Of a stretch of DNA of 64,000 nucleotides, positions 1 to 8,752 are shown one piece after another. The position numbers and the translations under genes are program-made. The first letter of the stretch is position 1. Every line of letters begins with the position of its first letter. A model generated the notes under the pieces. The model saw only the letters and a program-made list of their open reading frames with translations. It was not told the DNA's origin and searched no databases. The DNA comes from CAUZFZ01 sp963579025 (GTDB lineage: Bacteria; Planctomycetota; Planctomycetia; Planctomycetales; Planctomycetaceae): assembly GCA_963579025.1 (NCBI GenBank), contig CAUZFZ010000010.1, positions 1 through 64,000 on the forward strand. Reading direction: 5' to 3'.

Positions 1-120
1 TGGCAGAGTCCTGCCGAGCGTTTAAACAAATACCGCTACCACAACGACTGGCTGCAGAACCTGCTCATTTCCGCTTCCTGCGGCGGATACCGATACAAAC
101 AATCACCCCAGAATCCGTGA
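1..120 (+). CDS. C-terminal end of an unrecognised gene (left edge, partial)
   Basis: Frame 1 is open from the window edge to a TGA at 118-120 and encodes 39 residues rich in Tyr, Asn and Ser, ending in SPQNP. I do not recognise the family. The upstream part lies outside the window. It could be the tail of a real gene or chance open frame, because it is short and has no diagnostic motif. It overlaps in another frame the open stretch that leads into the SIMPL-domain gene. Confidence 0.3.
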   Translation, partial: WQSPAERLNKYRYHNDWLQNLLISASCGGYRYKQSPQNP

Positions 121-202
121 CGGTCAGGACTTTTTCGAGACTCTGGCTCCGAAGGATTCGAATACCACTCGAATCAGTTTCAGTTTCAGACCCCTGACGT
201 GG

Positions 203-550
203 GTGCCGCCCGTCGAGTCGAATCCGGATGTCGTCGAGTGGCGAGTGACCGTCGTGGGCGGCGGCAAAACCCTGGTGGAATCAAAGCAGCGGTTCGACGA
301 GCGTCTGGTGAAAATGCAGGCGTTGCTCGAAGAGTACGAGATCGCTGCCATCGAAACCGGCAACCCGATTATGTACACGGTCCCGGAGCAGCTCCCACAA
401 TACGAGAAGCCGGAGGGATACACGTTCCAGCGAGTTCTCGCCTTTCGACAGAAAGATCTGGAGAAACTCGACTCGCTGCTCGACGAGTTTTCCGATCTGG
501 ATTCAGAATACCTGCACGTCCGGTACACGCTTGAAAAGGAAAAGAAGTAG
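203..550 (+). CDS. SIMPL-domain (DUF541) protein, apparently missing its 5' end
   Basis: The 115-residue product matches my recollection of the SIMPL/DUF541 fold: an NPDVVEWRVTV opening strand, a long helix, then a GYTFQRVLAF strand and a helix-strand ending in YLHVRYTL. Family members are usually 200-250 residues, exported or periplasmic, and start with a signal peptide. Here the only usable start is a GTG at 203 and there is no signal peptide. The frame is open upstream to a stop at 23-25 but contains no ATG, GTG or TTG between 26 and 202. The coding sense seems to continue upstream (in-frame ISFSF precedes the domain), so the gene may be 5'-truncated or frameshifted. Function is unknown beyond the family. 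Confidence 0.5.
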   Translation: MPPVESNPDVVEWRVTVVGGGKTLVESKQRFDERLVKMQALLEEYEIAAIETGNPIMYTVPEQLPQYEKPEGYTFQRVLAFRQKDLEKLDSLLDEFSDLDSEYLHVRYTLEKEKK

Positions 551-740
551 TCGTGGCACTGGATAGCGTCCACCGACGTGAAGCAACGGTGTTAGAAGCC
601 CGACATCGTGGGTGGTTCTGTTGAGCCGCCCACGATGTTGACCAAAGTCTCCATGCAGATGCACCGACGCCAGTTCAGCCGCTCGACGATTGGAGACGAG
701 TCTTTCTCACTGGGCCGCTGCGGGGCGAGTGTGCCAGGAA

Positions 741-1559
741 TCATGCAGCAACGAGAATCTCGCCTTTGCCGAGTTCCAGGAAGTCACCGTGGAAGCGCTG
801 CCAGTTCAGATTGAGAGCGTCATCAGGAACGGCAAATCCGAGCGACTTCAGGTGCCGCAGATAGAGACGCATGAAAACCGGCTGGCAGACTCCCGCGCTA
901 CGAAAGGTCGGCAGCATGTCAGGAGCGTTCGGACCGTCGAAGAATGCGATTGTGCCACGTTTCATTCCCGGCCCCGGACGGATGCCCGACTGGCCGAACA
1001 GCAGAATCGTTCCAGCGATCATCGAGATCCCCGGCACATCGCCCGAACGGCCGCCCACAGCGATCAGACCGCGGCGCATCGAGTGACCGATTTCGTTCCC
1101 GGCGTCGCCGTCGATCAGGATCTCACCACCAGTCATGCCGCGATGGCCACCGCGATAGACTGCTCCGGCCAGGTGACCGGCATGACCGTGAACGTGAATG
1201 CGTCCACCGTGCATCTCGGCTCCGACCCAGTCGCCCGCATTACCGTTGACGACGATCTCACCGCCCGTCATCTCAGCACCCAGATGCATGCCGGCGTTGC
1301 CTTCAACTCGCACACGCCCACTGCTGAGGTATGTGCCGATCATCTTGACATGCGAGCAGTCGCCTTCCCAGACGATCTCATTGTCGGACGCTGAACCCAA
1401 AACGTCGAAGAATTCCCCCAGAGGCAAAGCCTTGTTGCCGTACTGCACGAGCGTTGCTTTGACGTCGTCGACCGACTGCTCACGTACAGTTTCGAGTTGG
1501 ATCGAGTCGACTTCGACCGGGATCGATGTCTTTTCGCGGAGGCGGATCGTCAGGGGCAT
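741..1559 (-). CDS. fhcC: Formylmethanofuran dehydrogenase/formyltransferase-hydrolase complex subunit C
   Basis: The 272-residue protein has the GXGXG-repeat beta-helix that defines the FwdC/FmdC/FhcC family, roughly residues 75-215, with repeated G-G-x-I/V-x-V-x-G-x-A-G units. In bacteria FhcC is part of the Fhc complex, which hydrolyses formyl-methanofuran in the tetrahydromethanopterin C1 pathway in the cytoplasm; planctomycetes are known to carry this pathway. Length fits FhcC. The usual partners fhcA, fhcB and fhcD are not adjacent: the next gene upstream on the same strand ends at 1713 and is unrelated, and downstream is the SIMPL gene on the other strand. A glutamate synthase alpha-like GXGXG domain is the only alternative, and the N-terminal region argues against it. 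Confidence 0.85.
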   Translation of the reverse strand: MPLTIRLREKTSIPVEVDSIQLETVREQSVDDVKATLVQYGNKALPLGEFFDVLGSASDNEIVWEGDCSHVKMIGTYLSSGRVRVEGNAGMHLGAEMTGGEIVVNGNAGDWVGAEMHGGRIHVHGHAGHLAGAVYRGGHRGMTGGEILIDGDAGNEIGHSMRRGLIAVGGRSGDVPGISMIAGTILLFGQSGIRPGPGMKRGTIAFFDGPNAPDMLPTFRSAGVCQPVFMRLYLRHLKSLGFAVPDDALNLNWQRFHGDFLELGKGEILVAA

Positions 1560-1712
1560 GTGGTCGTTGTTCTCAACAGAGTCATCTTCTCGTCCCGCAG
1601 CTCAAGGCGATTACGGATTCAGCATGTGCGGCCGACACTGTCCCGTCAAACAATCGGGTATCAGGCGTCTCGCAAACTGAAATTCTCCATGTCGAACGAC
1701 CATCCCGTGGCA

Positions 1713-2705
1713 CTATTCCGCCGGAGTCGGCGACAGCGGTCGAATTCGGAGATTGTCGAAGCGGAAGCTGGTCGGCCCTGGCATTGACTCACGCATGAAA
1801 CACTGCGTCCGCAGGCGCATGCGCGTCGTGTCACAGGCCAGGCGTTTTGTTTCAACGAACGCTCCGTCTTGAATCGTGCCGACAATGATCTCGGCTCCGA
1901 TTCGCCGCAGGCAAAGAGTTGCTGTCTTTGACGTCTGTGGCACGGAAACGAATGTGTATTTCCTTTGGTTCTTCGAGGCATTCCGGCTGGGCATGTAAAG
2001 GGCGCTGAAGCGGGAACCGCCATTTTTATCGAGGCCCATCATCGAGTGAAACTGGCCATCTGCACCGAGCAGGACGAGTTCGAGATTGATCCACGCCTTG
2101 TCAAAGTCGGGCGCTTCCAGAAGTTCGAGGTCACAGCGGACCTCAAAATTCCCCGTCAATTCCTTGAGATGCGTCATGCAGATCGCGACGCCCTGGAAGC
2201 TGGCGTCGACCGACGTGATCAGTGACTCGTCCTGAACACGAAACTGCGTCTGATCGGTCGATTCCGAAATCGTCCAGCGGTCATGGTCGAAAGTGTCACC
2301 ATCGAAGAACTCTGCAATCTCGCCAGGAGCGAGTTTTGGCCGATCTGAGGGCAGTGAAAAGTTGAACGTGTTGACGCACTGTCTGACCTGGATACAGAAC
2401 GGCGTACTTTCGCCGGAAGAGAACTTCTGGGGAACATCACCCCCTTCGAAGGTCACCTTCAGGACACCGACCGGCACGCGATTGACGGTAAAACGGCCGT
2501 CGGTGACTGTGGTCCCGACAAACTGATTGTCACAGAAATGGAAGAGAATCCGGCCCTCCACCAGCGGCTCGTCGCCGACGGTAATCTGACCACACACCGT
2601 GCCGTCCGCGGCAGTTGCAGGGGGAACAAGCACGGCGAACACGCTCACCAGGACGAGCATCGTGTTCAGCCAGAACATGATGAGTGAGGCAGGAACTGTC
2701 ATCAT
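1713..2705 (-). CDS. Secreted protein with a carboxypeptidase-regulatory-like domain and a LamG-type region
   Basis: The start at 2705 is chosen because its ATGA overlaps the stop of the upstream thioredoxin-like gene. The 330-residue product begins with a long hydrophobic signal sequence ending near ATAADG (about residue 32). Residues about 34-120 look like a transthyretin/carboxypeptidase-regulatory beta-sandwich (TVCGQITVGDEPLVEGRI, then TVTDGRFTVNRVPVG). Residues about 130-325 resemble a concanavalin/LamG-type jelly roll ending in SFRFDNLRIRPL, as in planctomycete DUF1583-like proteins. It is probably exported. The translational overlap suggests a two-gene unit with the thioredoxin-like protein. 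The exact role is unknown. Confidence 0.6.
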   Translation of the reverse strand: MMTVPASLIMFWLNTMLVLVSVFAVLVPPATAADGTVCGQITVGDEPLVEGRILFHFCDNQFVGTTVTDGRFTVNRVPVGVLKVTFEGGDVPQKFSSGESTPFCIQVRQCVNTFNFSLPSDRPKLAPGEIAEFFDGDTFDHDRWTISESTDQTQFRVQDESLITSVDASFQGVAICMTHLKELTGNFEVRCDLELLEAPDFDKAWINLELVLLGADGQFHSMMGLDKNGGSRFSALYMPSRNASKNQRKYTFVSVPQTSKTATLCLRRIGAEIIVGTIQDGAFVETKRLACDTTRMRLRTQCFMRESMPGPTSFRFDNLRIRPLSPTPAE

Positions 2706-3292
2706 GCTGCTGGCTCTCCCGTGAAGTATTCCGGGGCGTCTTTCCACTTAATGTTACACCCGATGCTCGGGACTTGCGGGTCTGCCGGAACTTCCTGACC
2801 GGCCAGCACCAGATCGCAGGCCGCTCGCAGGTCGGCTCCGGTGACCGGCGTGTCGTTGCCCGGACGACTCGCATCAAACTGACCGCGGTAGGCCAAAGCA
2901 TTGTCGCCATCGAACAGGAAGAAGTCCGGGGTACATGCGGCCTTGTATGCCTTCGCGACTGCCTGCGACCCGTCGTAGAGATACGGGAACGTGTAACCCG
3001 CCGCCTTGTGCTCTTCGACCATTTTCTCCGGGCTGTCGTCGGGATGTGTCGCGACGTCGTTCGAGCTGATGCCGACGATCGACAGGCCCTTCTCACGGTA
3101 CTCGCGGCTGAAGTCGGCGAGAGCACTGCGAAGGTGAATGACGAACGGGCAGTGGTTGCACATGAAGATGACCAGCAGGCCCTTGCCGTTCGATACGTCG
3201 GTGAGTGAGACCGTTGAGCCATCGACATTCGGCAACGAGAATACGGGGGCCTTTGTGCCCAGCGGGATCATTGTGGATGCGGTTTTGACCAT
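2702..3292 (-). CDS. Thioredoxin-family (AhpC/TSA-redoxin type) protein
   Basis: The 196-residue protein is a thioredoxin-fold redoxin. It has GTKAPVFSLPNVDG at the N terminus, a CNHC active-site pair (Cys45 and Cys48) followed by PF, and ACTPDFFLFD in the place of the cis-Pro loop. It probably works as a thiol-disulfide oxidoreductase or peroxiredoxin-like protein. There is no signal peptide, so it should be cytoplasmic. Its stop overlaps the start of the secreted-protein gene by ATGA, so the two are probably co-translated. Substrate and electron donor cannot be read from the sequence. Confidence 0.8.
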   Translation of the reverse strand: MVKTASTMIPLGTKAPVFSLPNVDGSTVSLTDVSNGKGLLVIFMCNHCPFVIHLRSALADFSREYREKGLSIVGISSNDVATHPDDSPEKMVEEHKAAGYTFPYLYDGSQAVAKAYKAACTPDFFLFDGDNALAYRGQFDASRPGNDTPVTGADLRAACDLVLAGQEVPADPQVPSIGCNIKWKDAPEYFTGEPAA

Positions 3293-3411
3293 GGTGCTTT
3301 CCGAAACCTGATGGAGATTGCTTAACCGCGAGCCTCACTCGCAGCGGAACTCAAGCGTCATGCTTCCCGAAACTGGAGTTTTGAAACGCGAGTCGCAGGA
3401 ACCAGTGGGAG

Positions 3412-4686
3412 CTACCGCTGATCGATTGGCACGAAGTCACGCAGCGTGGCTCCGGTGTAAATCTGCCGTGGGCGGTTGATGCGGGCAGTCGGGTCTTCGC
3501 GAAGTTCTTTCCAGTGGGCGATCCAGCCCGGCAGCCGTCCGAGTGCGAACATCACGGTGAACAGGTTCGTCGGGATTCCCATCGCGCGGTAAATAATGCC
3601 GCTGTAGAAGTCGACGTTGGGGTACAGGTTTCGCTTAATGAAGTACTCGTCCTTGAGTGCGATCTGTTCCAGATCCTGAGCAATATCCAGCAGGGGGTCC
3701 TGGATACCGAGGCGATTCAAGACGCCCTCTGCAGATTTGCGCAGGATCGTCGCCCGCGGATCGAAGTTCTTGTAGACGCGGTGGCCAAAGCCGAACAGAC
3801 GGAACGGGTCATTCTTGTCCTTGGCCTTGTTGACATACTTCTCCAGCCCGCCGCCGTCTGCGTGAATCTGCTCCAGCATTTCGATGACGGCCTGATTGGC
3901 TCCCCCGTGAAGCGGTCCCCACAAAGCACAGATGCCAGCCGAAATCGACGCGTACAGATTCGCCTGGCTGCTGCCGACCATCCGGACCGTTGACGTGGAG
4001 CAATTCTGCTCGTGCTCGGCGTGCAGGATCAGCAGGACATTGAGCGCGTCCTCGAGCACCGGATCAACTTCGTACGGCTCACACGGGACCGAGTACATCA
4101 TGTGCAGGAAATTGGCCGCATAGCCCAGCGAGTTCTGCGGGTAAATGAACGGCTGACCGATGGACTTCTTGTACGCGTACGCGGCAATCGTCTTGGCTTT
4201 GGCCATCAGTCGAACGATATTCGAGTGCATGTCGTTCTGGTCGGTTTCGGGGTAATACGTCGACAGCGACGCGACCATTGACGACAGAATTGCCATCGGG
4301 TGAGCCGACGGCGGGTAACCCTCGAAGAGCTTCTTCATGTCTTCGTGGATCAGGCTGTGGTAGGTCAGCTCTTCGCGGAATTTTGCCAACTCGGCCCGTG
4401 TTGGCAGTTCTCCGTTGATGAGCAGCCACGACACTTCGGGAAACTTCGCGTGTTCGGCGAGCTGTTCGATTGAGTAGCCGCGGTATCGCAGAATCCCCTC
4501 TTCGCCATTGATGAAACAGATGCTGCTGGCACACGAGCCCGTGTTTCCATAGCCCGGATCAACAGTGATGGCTTTGGATGCGGATCGAAATTTCGTGATG
4601 TCGACGCCGACTTCGTTTTCTGTTCCGACGACTACCGGAAGCTCGTGGTCCTGTCCGTTCAGCGTCAGTTTAGCCGTTGTGTCCAT
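3412..4686 (-). CDS. gltA: Citrate synthase
   Basis: The 424-residue protein condenses acetyl-CoA and oxaloacetate to citrate, the entry step of the TCA cycle, in the cytoplasm. The catalytic residues are visible: His260 in GPLHGGAN, His302 in GFGHRVYK and Asp359 in VDFYSG. HAEHEQNCST precedes the first. Length and the N-terminal beta-strand domain fit the hexameric type II (E. coli-like) enzymes. It lies in a run of minus-strand genes, downstream of an aminotransferase that interconverts oxaloacetate and aspartate. The spacing of about 170 bp leaves room for its own promoter. Confidence 0.95.
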   Translation of the reverse strand: MDTTAKLTLNGQDHELPVVVGTENEVGVDITKFRSASKAITVDPGYGNTGSCASSICFINGEEGILRYRGYSIEQLAEHAKFPEVSWLLINGELPTRAELAKFREELTYHSLIHEDMKKLFEGYPPSAHPMAILSSMVASLSTYYPETDQNDMHSNIVRLMAKAKTIAAYAYKKSIGQPFIYPQNSLGYAANFLHMMYSVPCEPYEVDPVLEDALNVLLILHAEHEQNCSTSTVRMVGSSQANLYASISAGICALWGPLHGGANQAVIEMLEQIHADGGGLEKYVNKAKDKNDPFRLFGFGHRVYKNFDPRATILRKSAEGVLNRLGIQDPLLDIAQDLEQIALKDEYFIKRNLYPNVDFYSGIIYRAMGIPTNLFTVMFALGRLPGWIAHWKELREDPTARINRPRQIYTGATLRDFVPIDQR

Positions 4687-4854
4687 CGTCGAGGCTTCCT
4701 TCGCAGAGTGACTCAGTGATCAGTATGTGAGCGCGACTGTATTCTTGATGACGGCCTCCCGCTTGGCAACTGGCCTGAATCCAGCCGTCCGAAGTCAGCA
4801 GACGCGATGCGTACACACCGAGGCGGCCGCCGAGTGGGTTTCCCGTTGGCTGTC

Positions 4855-6051
4855 TCAGGTACGAATCAACGCGGCAATCGCGTCGCACAGCGTTTCGGCG
4901 TTATCCGGAGTGATTCCCGCGACATTGATCCGGCCGTCGCGGACGATGTAGATCGATGATTGCTCACGCAACGTGTCAACCTGTTGGGCGGTCAGCCCCG
5001 AGTAGGAAAACATGCCGCACTGCTTTTCGATAAACGAGAAATCCTGGTCAGGGACGCGGGAGGACATCAGCTCTGTAAACAGCCGACGCATATCATTGAT
5101 TCGGTCGCGCATGGCGGCCAGCTCGCCTTCCCACTGACTACGCAGTTCGGGGTCGGAGAGGATCGTCTGCACGATGGCGCCACCGTGTGATGGTGGATTT
5201 GAATAATTCGTGCGAATCGTCGACTTGATCTGACTGGCAACCGTCTTCGCGGTTTCGGCCGAATCGGTCACGACCAGCAATGCCCCGACGCGTTCCCGGT
5301 AGAGTCCGAAGTTCTTCGAGTAGCTGGACGCGACGAGGAGTTCCTTGCCAGGTCTCGCAAATTCACGCAGGGCAACGGCGTCGGCCTGCAGACTCTGGCC
5401 AAATCCGAGATAGGCGAAATCAAGTAGCGGCAGCAGGCCTCGGTTGTAAACAGCGTCGGCGATCCGCTTCCACTGTTCCGCAGTAGGGTCTGCTCCGGTC
5501 GGGTTGTGGCAGCAGGCATGCAGACAGATCACGTCTCCTGACGGAATTTCATTGATGCCCGCCAGCAGGGCGTCAAAGTTGATTCCATGCGACTCGGAAT
5601 CGAACCAGGGATATTCCCCGACCTGCAGTCCCGCCGCGGCAAACACTTTCGGGTGATTCGGCCAGGTCGGCGTGCTGACATGAATCGAGGACGACGGCAG
5701 ATTGTGCTTGAGGAACTCGGCAGCCACACGCAGAGCCCCGGTTCCGCCCGGACACTGCGCGGTCACGACGCGACTCGATGTGACGATTTCGTGATCAGCG
5801 CCCAGATACAGATCCTGAGTAAGTCGACAGAAGTCCGCGCTGCCGTCGATGGGCAGGTATGCCTTACTGGCCTCCGTTTCGAGTAAACGGGTTTCGGCCG
5901 TTTTCACGGATGGAAGTACTGCGGTCTGTCCGGACTCGTCCTTAAACACTCCGACCGTCAGATTGATACGGTTCGGATTCGGGTCGTTCCTGAACGTCTC
6001 AGCCAGCCCCAGAATGGCATCTGGTGGCGCCGCCTGGAGAGACTCAAACAT
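4855..6051 (-). CDS. Aromatic/aspartate aminotransferase (class I, subgroup alpha)
   Basis: The start at 6051 (MFESLQ) is preferred over the longer open frame: it begins at the family's conserved N terminus and has an AAAGGCG ribosome-binding site about 7 nt upstream. The 398-residue PLP enzyme has Trp130, the HNPTG motif around Asn183, and the Schiff-base lysine Lys246 in SYSKNFGLYRERVG, all typical of AspC/TyrB aminotransferases. It would transfer amino groups between aspartate, glutamate or aromatic amino acids and 2-oxo acids in the cytoplasm. Choosing aspC or tyrB by name is not possible from sequence alone. It precedes gltA on the same strand. Confidence 0.9.
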   Translation of the reverse strand: MFESLQAAPPDAILGLAETFRNDPNPNRINLTVGVFKDESGQTAVLPSVKTAETRLLETEASKAYLPIDGSADFCRLTQDLYLGADHEIVTSSRVVTAQCPGGTGALRVAAEFLKHNLPSSSIHVSTPTWPNHPKVFAAAGLQVGEYPWFDSESHGINFDALLAGINEIPSGDVICLHACCHNPTGADPTAEQWKRIADAVYNRGLLPLLDFAYLGFGQSLQADAVALREFARPGKELLVASSYSKNFGLYRERVGALLVVTDSAETAKTVASQIKSTIRTNYSNPPSHGGAIVQTILSDPELRSQWEGELAAMRDRINDMRRLFTELMSSRVPDQDFSFIEKQCGMFSYSGLTAQQVDTLREQSSIYIVRDGRINVAGITPDNAETLCDAIAALIRT

Positions 6052-6554
6052 GACATATCGCCTTTGGTTTATGTGAATGACGGACACTGCTCGCGGAATT
6101 CGGGAGTCTCGCGACTTCAATCCTGTCGTCAAGGAATCGCGAGCACCGCACGGAGGACTGATCATGCAAATCGCACGTCCTTATATTCAAGTTACGTCGA
6201 TTCTGAGACGAACCAGTAAAGCCACTTGCGCTCGCGACCATTCCAACAACATGTTGCGTAGACAGAATTTGCGCTTGACGCATTTTGCGAAAGCCTGCAG
6301 ACTTCCGCCGCGCGTCGTTGACGCAACATTCAAAACGCATTGAATCGACAACACAGACACGGACGGAATCCGGTTGTCACCGGGCTGAACATCAGGTCGA
6401 GCCGTCGCTGATCTACGTCAACCAAAGAGTTTACGTCAGTCAGTGCCGGACAGGTCCATAGGCTGGTTCGTTCACCATCGGGTGCCCGGGCGAAACAGCA
6501 GGAAGTTCTCAATCTCAAGTGGTACCCAGGACAGATTCAAGGAGCCATCGAACT
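6052..6554. other. Intergenic region between divergent genes
   Basis: About 500 bp separates the aminotransferase (minus strand) from the histone-like gene (plus strand). I see no open frame with coding character. Two copies of TTGACGCA lie at 6275-6282 and 6318-6325, 43 bp apart, which could be a protein-binding site or chance. The promoters of both flanking genes should lie here, but no clear sigma-70 pair was found. Confidence 0.5.
6539..6544 (+). promoter_or_regulatory. Ribosome-binding site that decides the histone-like gene start
   Basis: AAGGAG lies 10 nt upstream of the ATG at 6555. This supports 6555 rather than the upstream alternative start at 6519. Confidence 0.7.
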
Positions 6555-7055
6555 ATGGCAACGAAGTCCACTGCAAAGGCGGGTAAGGCTAAGACGTCAA
6601 GCCAGAAGACTGCTTCAAAGGCCAAGGCCACGAAGAGTACCAAGGCGAAGACCAGCACAGCCAAGAGCAAGGCTGCCAAGTCGGCCACTGCTTCGAAGAC
6701 ACGCAGCACCACTTCGAAGGCTACGGCCTCGAAGAGCACCAAGGCGAAAACCAGTACAGCAAAGAGTACGGCTACGAAGTCAACAGCCGCAAAGACACGC
6801 AGCTCCGCGTCGAAGGCAACGGCATCCAAGGCCGCCGCCCCTAAGAGCACCAAAGCGAAGGCCGGCACGGCCAAGAGCAAAGCCACGAAGTCAACGGCTG
6901 CAAAGAGCACCAAAGCCAAGACCAGTGCGGCCAAGACCCGGACGACAAAATCGGCGACAGCCACAAAAGCCAAGGCCACGAAGAGTACCAAGGCCAAGAC
7001 CAGTGCTGCGAAAAGTTCGACTGCAAAGACGACCCGATCGCGAGCGAAGAAGTAA
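6555..7055 (+). CDS. Histone H1-like Lys/Ala/Ser/Thr-rich repeat protein
   Basis: The 166-residue product is almost wholly Lys, Ala, Ser and Thr, with a few Arg. It is built from degenerate units such as KSTKAKTS, KSTAAKT and SKATASK and ends in TRSRAKK. This is the composition of bacterial H1-like or AlgP-like DNA-binding tails, which bind and compact DNA through unstructured basic repeats. There is no folded domain or signal peptide. The start at 6555 has a good ribosome-binding site, and a strong stem-loop follows the gene. The repeats make it prone to length change. The DNA-binding role is inferred from composition. Confidence 0.75.
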   Translation: MATKSTAKAGKAKTSSQKTASKAKATKSTKAKTSTAKSKAAKSATASKTRSTTSKATASKSTKAKTSTAKSTATKSTAAKTRSSASKATASKAAAPKSTKAKAGTAKSKATKSTAAKSTKAKTSAAKTRTTKSATATKAKATKSTKAKTSAAKSSTAKTTRSRAKK

Positions 7056-7097
7056 TCACGCACGGCTGAGATTCAGCCGTCAGCAGAACAGAACAGA

Positions 7098-7130
7098 ACA
7101 GGCCGGGCGAATCCGATTCGCCCGGCCTGT
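7098..7130 (+). terminator. Terminator-like stem-loop after the histone-like gene
   Basis: The arms 7098-7113 and 7115-7130 are perfect 16-bp inverted repeats around a single base, rich in GGCCGGGCGAA. In practice the tip must open. It starts about 40 bp after the stop codon. The following CTGCGTTTC is only weakly T-rich. It could stop transcription in both directions, since the ExeA-type gene ends on the other strand at 7259. Confidence 0.65.
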
Positions 7131-7258
7131 CTGCGTTTCATGACCTGGATTTCGCGATGTGCTATCACACTTGTGACCGTCCACATTTTCAATCGCGCAA
7201 GCCGGAGCCGAGTTTACCCGAGTAAAGTTGAGCAGGACCCCGATGGCCCTCTGCGTGG

Positions 7259-8077
7259 CTACTCAGCAATGGCAAGGCCGATTTCGTCGGCGACGGTGGC
7301 CACTTCGTTCTCGGTCAGGGCAGTCAGCCCGTCCGCGTATCCGACCAGCAGCGAGAGGTCGGCCATACGATTGATGCGACGTGGGACTCCGCCGGACAGA
7401 TCGTGAACCTCGTCCAGAGCGGCGGGCTCGAACACAGTGTGCGTCACGCCAGCAACGGACAGGCGGTGACTCACGTACTCCGCGGTTTCTTCGCGATTGA
7501 GTGGCTGGATCAGCGAACGCACGCCAATCCGTTCGTCGAGTTCCGTCAAGCGGCTGATACGACTGAGGAGCGATGTCTGGCCGACGAGGAGCACTGTAAA
7601 CGGAGTATCGTGCCGGTAATTCAACAACAGTTGAATCGCCTGCAGGACCTGCTGGTCTTCGATCAGATGCGCTTCATCAATCACGATCAGCGGGTGACGG
7701 CCATTCTCACAGTGATACGCCAGACGCGACTCAAACTGCCGCAATGTGAAGTCAAGCCGGCCGTCGCTCCGTAAAGCTTCTTCGTCGCCGCCCAGTTCGG
7801 CAGCCAGATACGCGACCAGTTCTGTCGCGTTCAGAAACGGATAATGCACATGCACAACGGGCGAGAATCGCGCGTCGAGTTCTCCAACCAGCAGACGGGC
7901 AACAGTCGTCTTACCTGTCCCAGTGTCTCCACACAGCAAACCGACGCCCTTGTTACTGTCAAGCAGATAACGGAGCTTCAACAAGGCCGCGTGATGCGTC
8001 CTGCTGCGGAAAAAAAACGCCGGATCGATGTTGTTATCGAATGGTGGCGAGTCGAGGTTCCAGTGCTGAACGTACAT
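7259..8077 (-). CDS. ExeA/GspA-type AAA ATPase
   Basis: The 272-residue protein opens with the MYVQHWNLDSPPF signature of ExeA-like ATPases. It has Walker A GDTGTGKT at residues 50-57, Walker B LIVIDEAH at 130-137, and a C-terminal lid with a GGVPRRINRMADLSLL sensor-2 region. In type II secretion, ExeA with ExeB uses ATP to place the secretin in the outer membrane across peptidoglycan; related ATPases serve pilus assembly and transposition. Unlike full ExeA it lacks the C-terminal transmembrane and peptidoglycan-binding part. The single-span protein just upstream on the same strand may supply the membrane function. No secretin or pilin gene is in the window. Confidence 0.85.
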   Translation of the reverse strand: MYVQHWNLDSPPFDNNIDPAFFFRSRTHHAALLKLRYLLDSNKGVGLLCGDTGTGKTTVARLLVGELDARFSPVVHVHYPFLNATELVAYLAAELGGDEEALRSDGRLDFTLRQFESRLAYHCENGRHPLIVIDEAHLIEDQQVLQAIQLLLNYRHDTPFTVLLVGQTSLLSRISRLTELDERIGVRSLIQPLNREETAEYVSHRLSVAGVTHTVFEPAALDEVHDLSGGVPRRINRMADLSLLVGYADGLTALTENEVATVADEIGLAIAE

Positions 8078-8173
8078 GGCAAACCGGGGCAGGGTGAATA
8101 GAGGGAGAATCGAGACGCCACCAGGCGGGGCATCGCCACATTAACTTCACGTCTTCTCATCATTCGTCATCGA

Positions 8174-8752
8174 TCAGCGCGCCGGTTCGTCAGTGAATTC
8201 GATGCCACCGGTCAGCCAGGCTGGTCCGGACGGGGCCACTGGGCTCGGAGTTGCCGGTACGCGAAACTGAGTCGGCTGAATGACAGGGCCATCGATTCGA
8301 CCAACAGGGACACTCAGCGGATCCGGAAACAACGGGCCGTCTGCTCCAGCCGATTCCGGAAACATCACCCGCGAGGTGCCGGGTTGCCCTTCCAAGGCTG
8401 AGTTTGCGGCCACCGCATGCTCAACGTCACCAATGTGAGAATCGGCCTGCCAGTGGTCATGGGCCGAATCCGTCACTGTTTCGGCCGAGCCGTCGATCTG
8501 CGAAATCCTTGCCGACTCAGGCACACCCAGTGGCCCGAGCCCGATGCTGTTAAAGTCCCTGTCCAACTGGTCGGCAGTAATCTCGACATTCTCGGTGGGT
8601 GTTCGATGCCATAATCCCAGCCCCACAAGGACCAGCAGGACACAACCGCCGGCCAACACCACCAGCCGACGTCGCGTCAGCCAGCTTCTTACCGAGGCGA
8701 ATCGCGCGGTTGTGGACTTGTCTTTGCGAGATTTTCTGGTGCGAGCAGACAT
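8174..8752 (-). CDS. Single-span membrane protein of unknown function, possible partner of the ExeA-type ATPase
   Basis: This 192-residue protein has a basic N terminus, one transmembrane helix at about residues 28-48 (RLVVLAGGCVLLVLVGLGLW), and a Pro/Gly/Ser-rich, probably disordered exported tail. That layout resembles ExeB/GspB-like proteins, but no conserved C-terminal domain is recognisable. A GGAGA site lies 5 nt before the ATG. The ATPase gene follows after 96 bp on the same strand, so they probably form an operon. Partnership with the ATPase is inferred from position only. Confidence 0.55.
   Translation of the reverse strand: MSARTRKSRKDKSTTARFASVRSWLTRRRLVVLAGGCVLLVLVGLGLWHRTPTENVEITADQLDRDFNSIGLGPLGVPESARISQIDGSAETVTDSAHDHWQADSHIGDVEHAVAANSALEGQPGTSRVMFPESAGADGPLFPDPLSVPVGRIDGPVIQPTQFRVPATPSPVAPSGPAWLTGGIEFTDEPAR

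Noticed and set aside
690..1394. 234-codon plus-strand ORF opposite fhcC
   Set aside because: A mirror of the GXGXG repeats; low-complexity and antisense to a well-supported gene.
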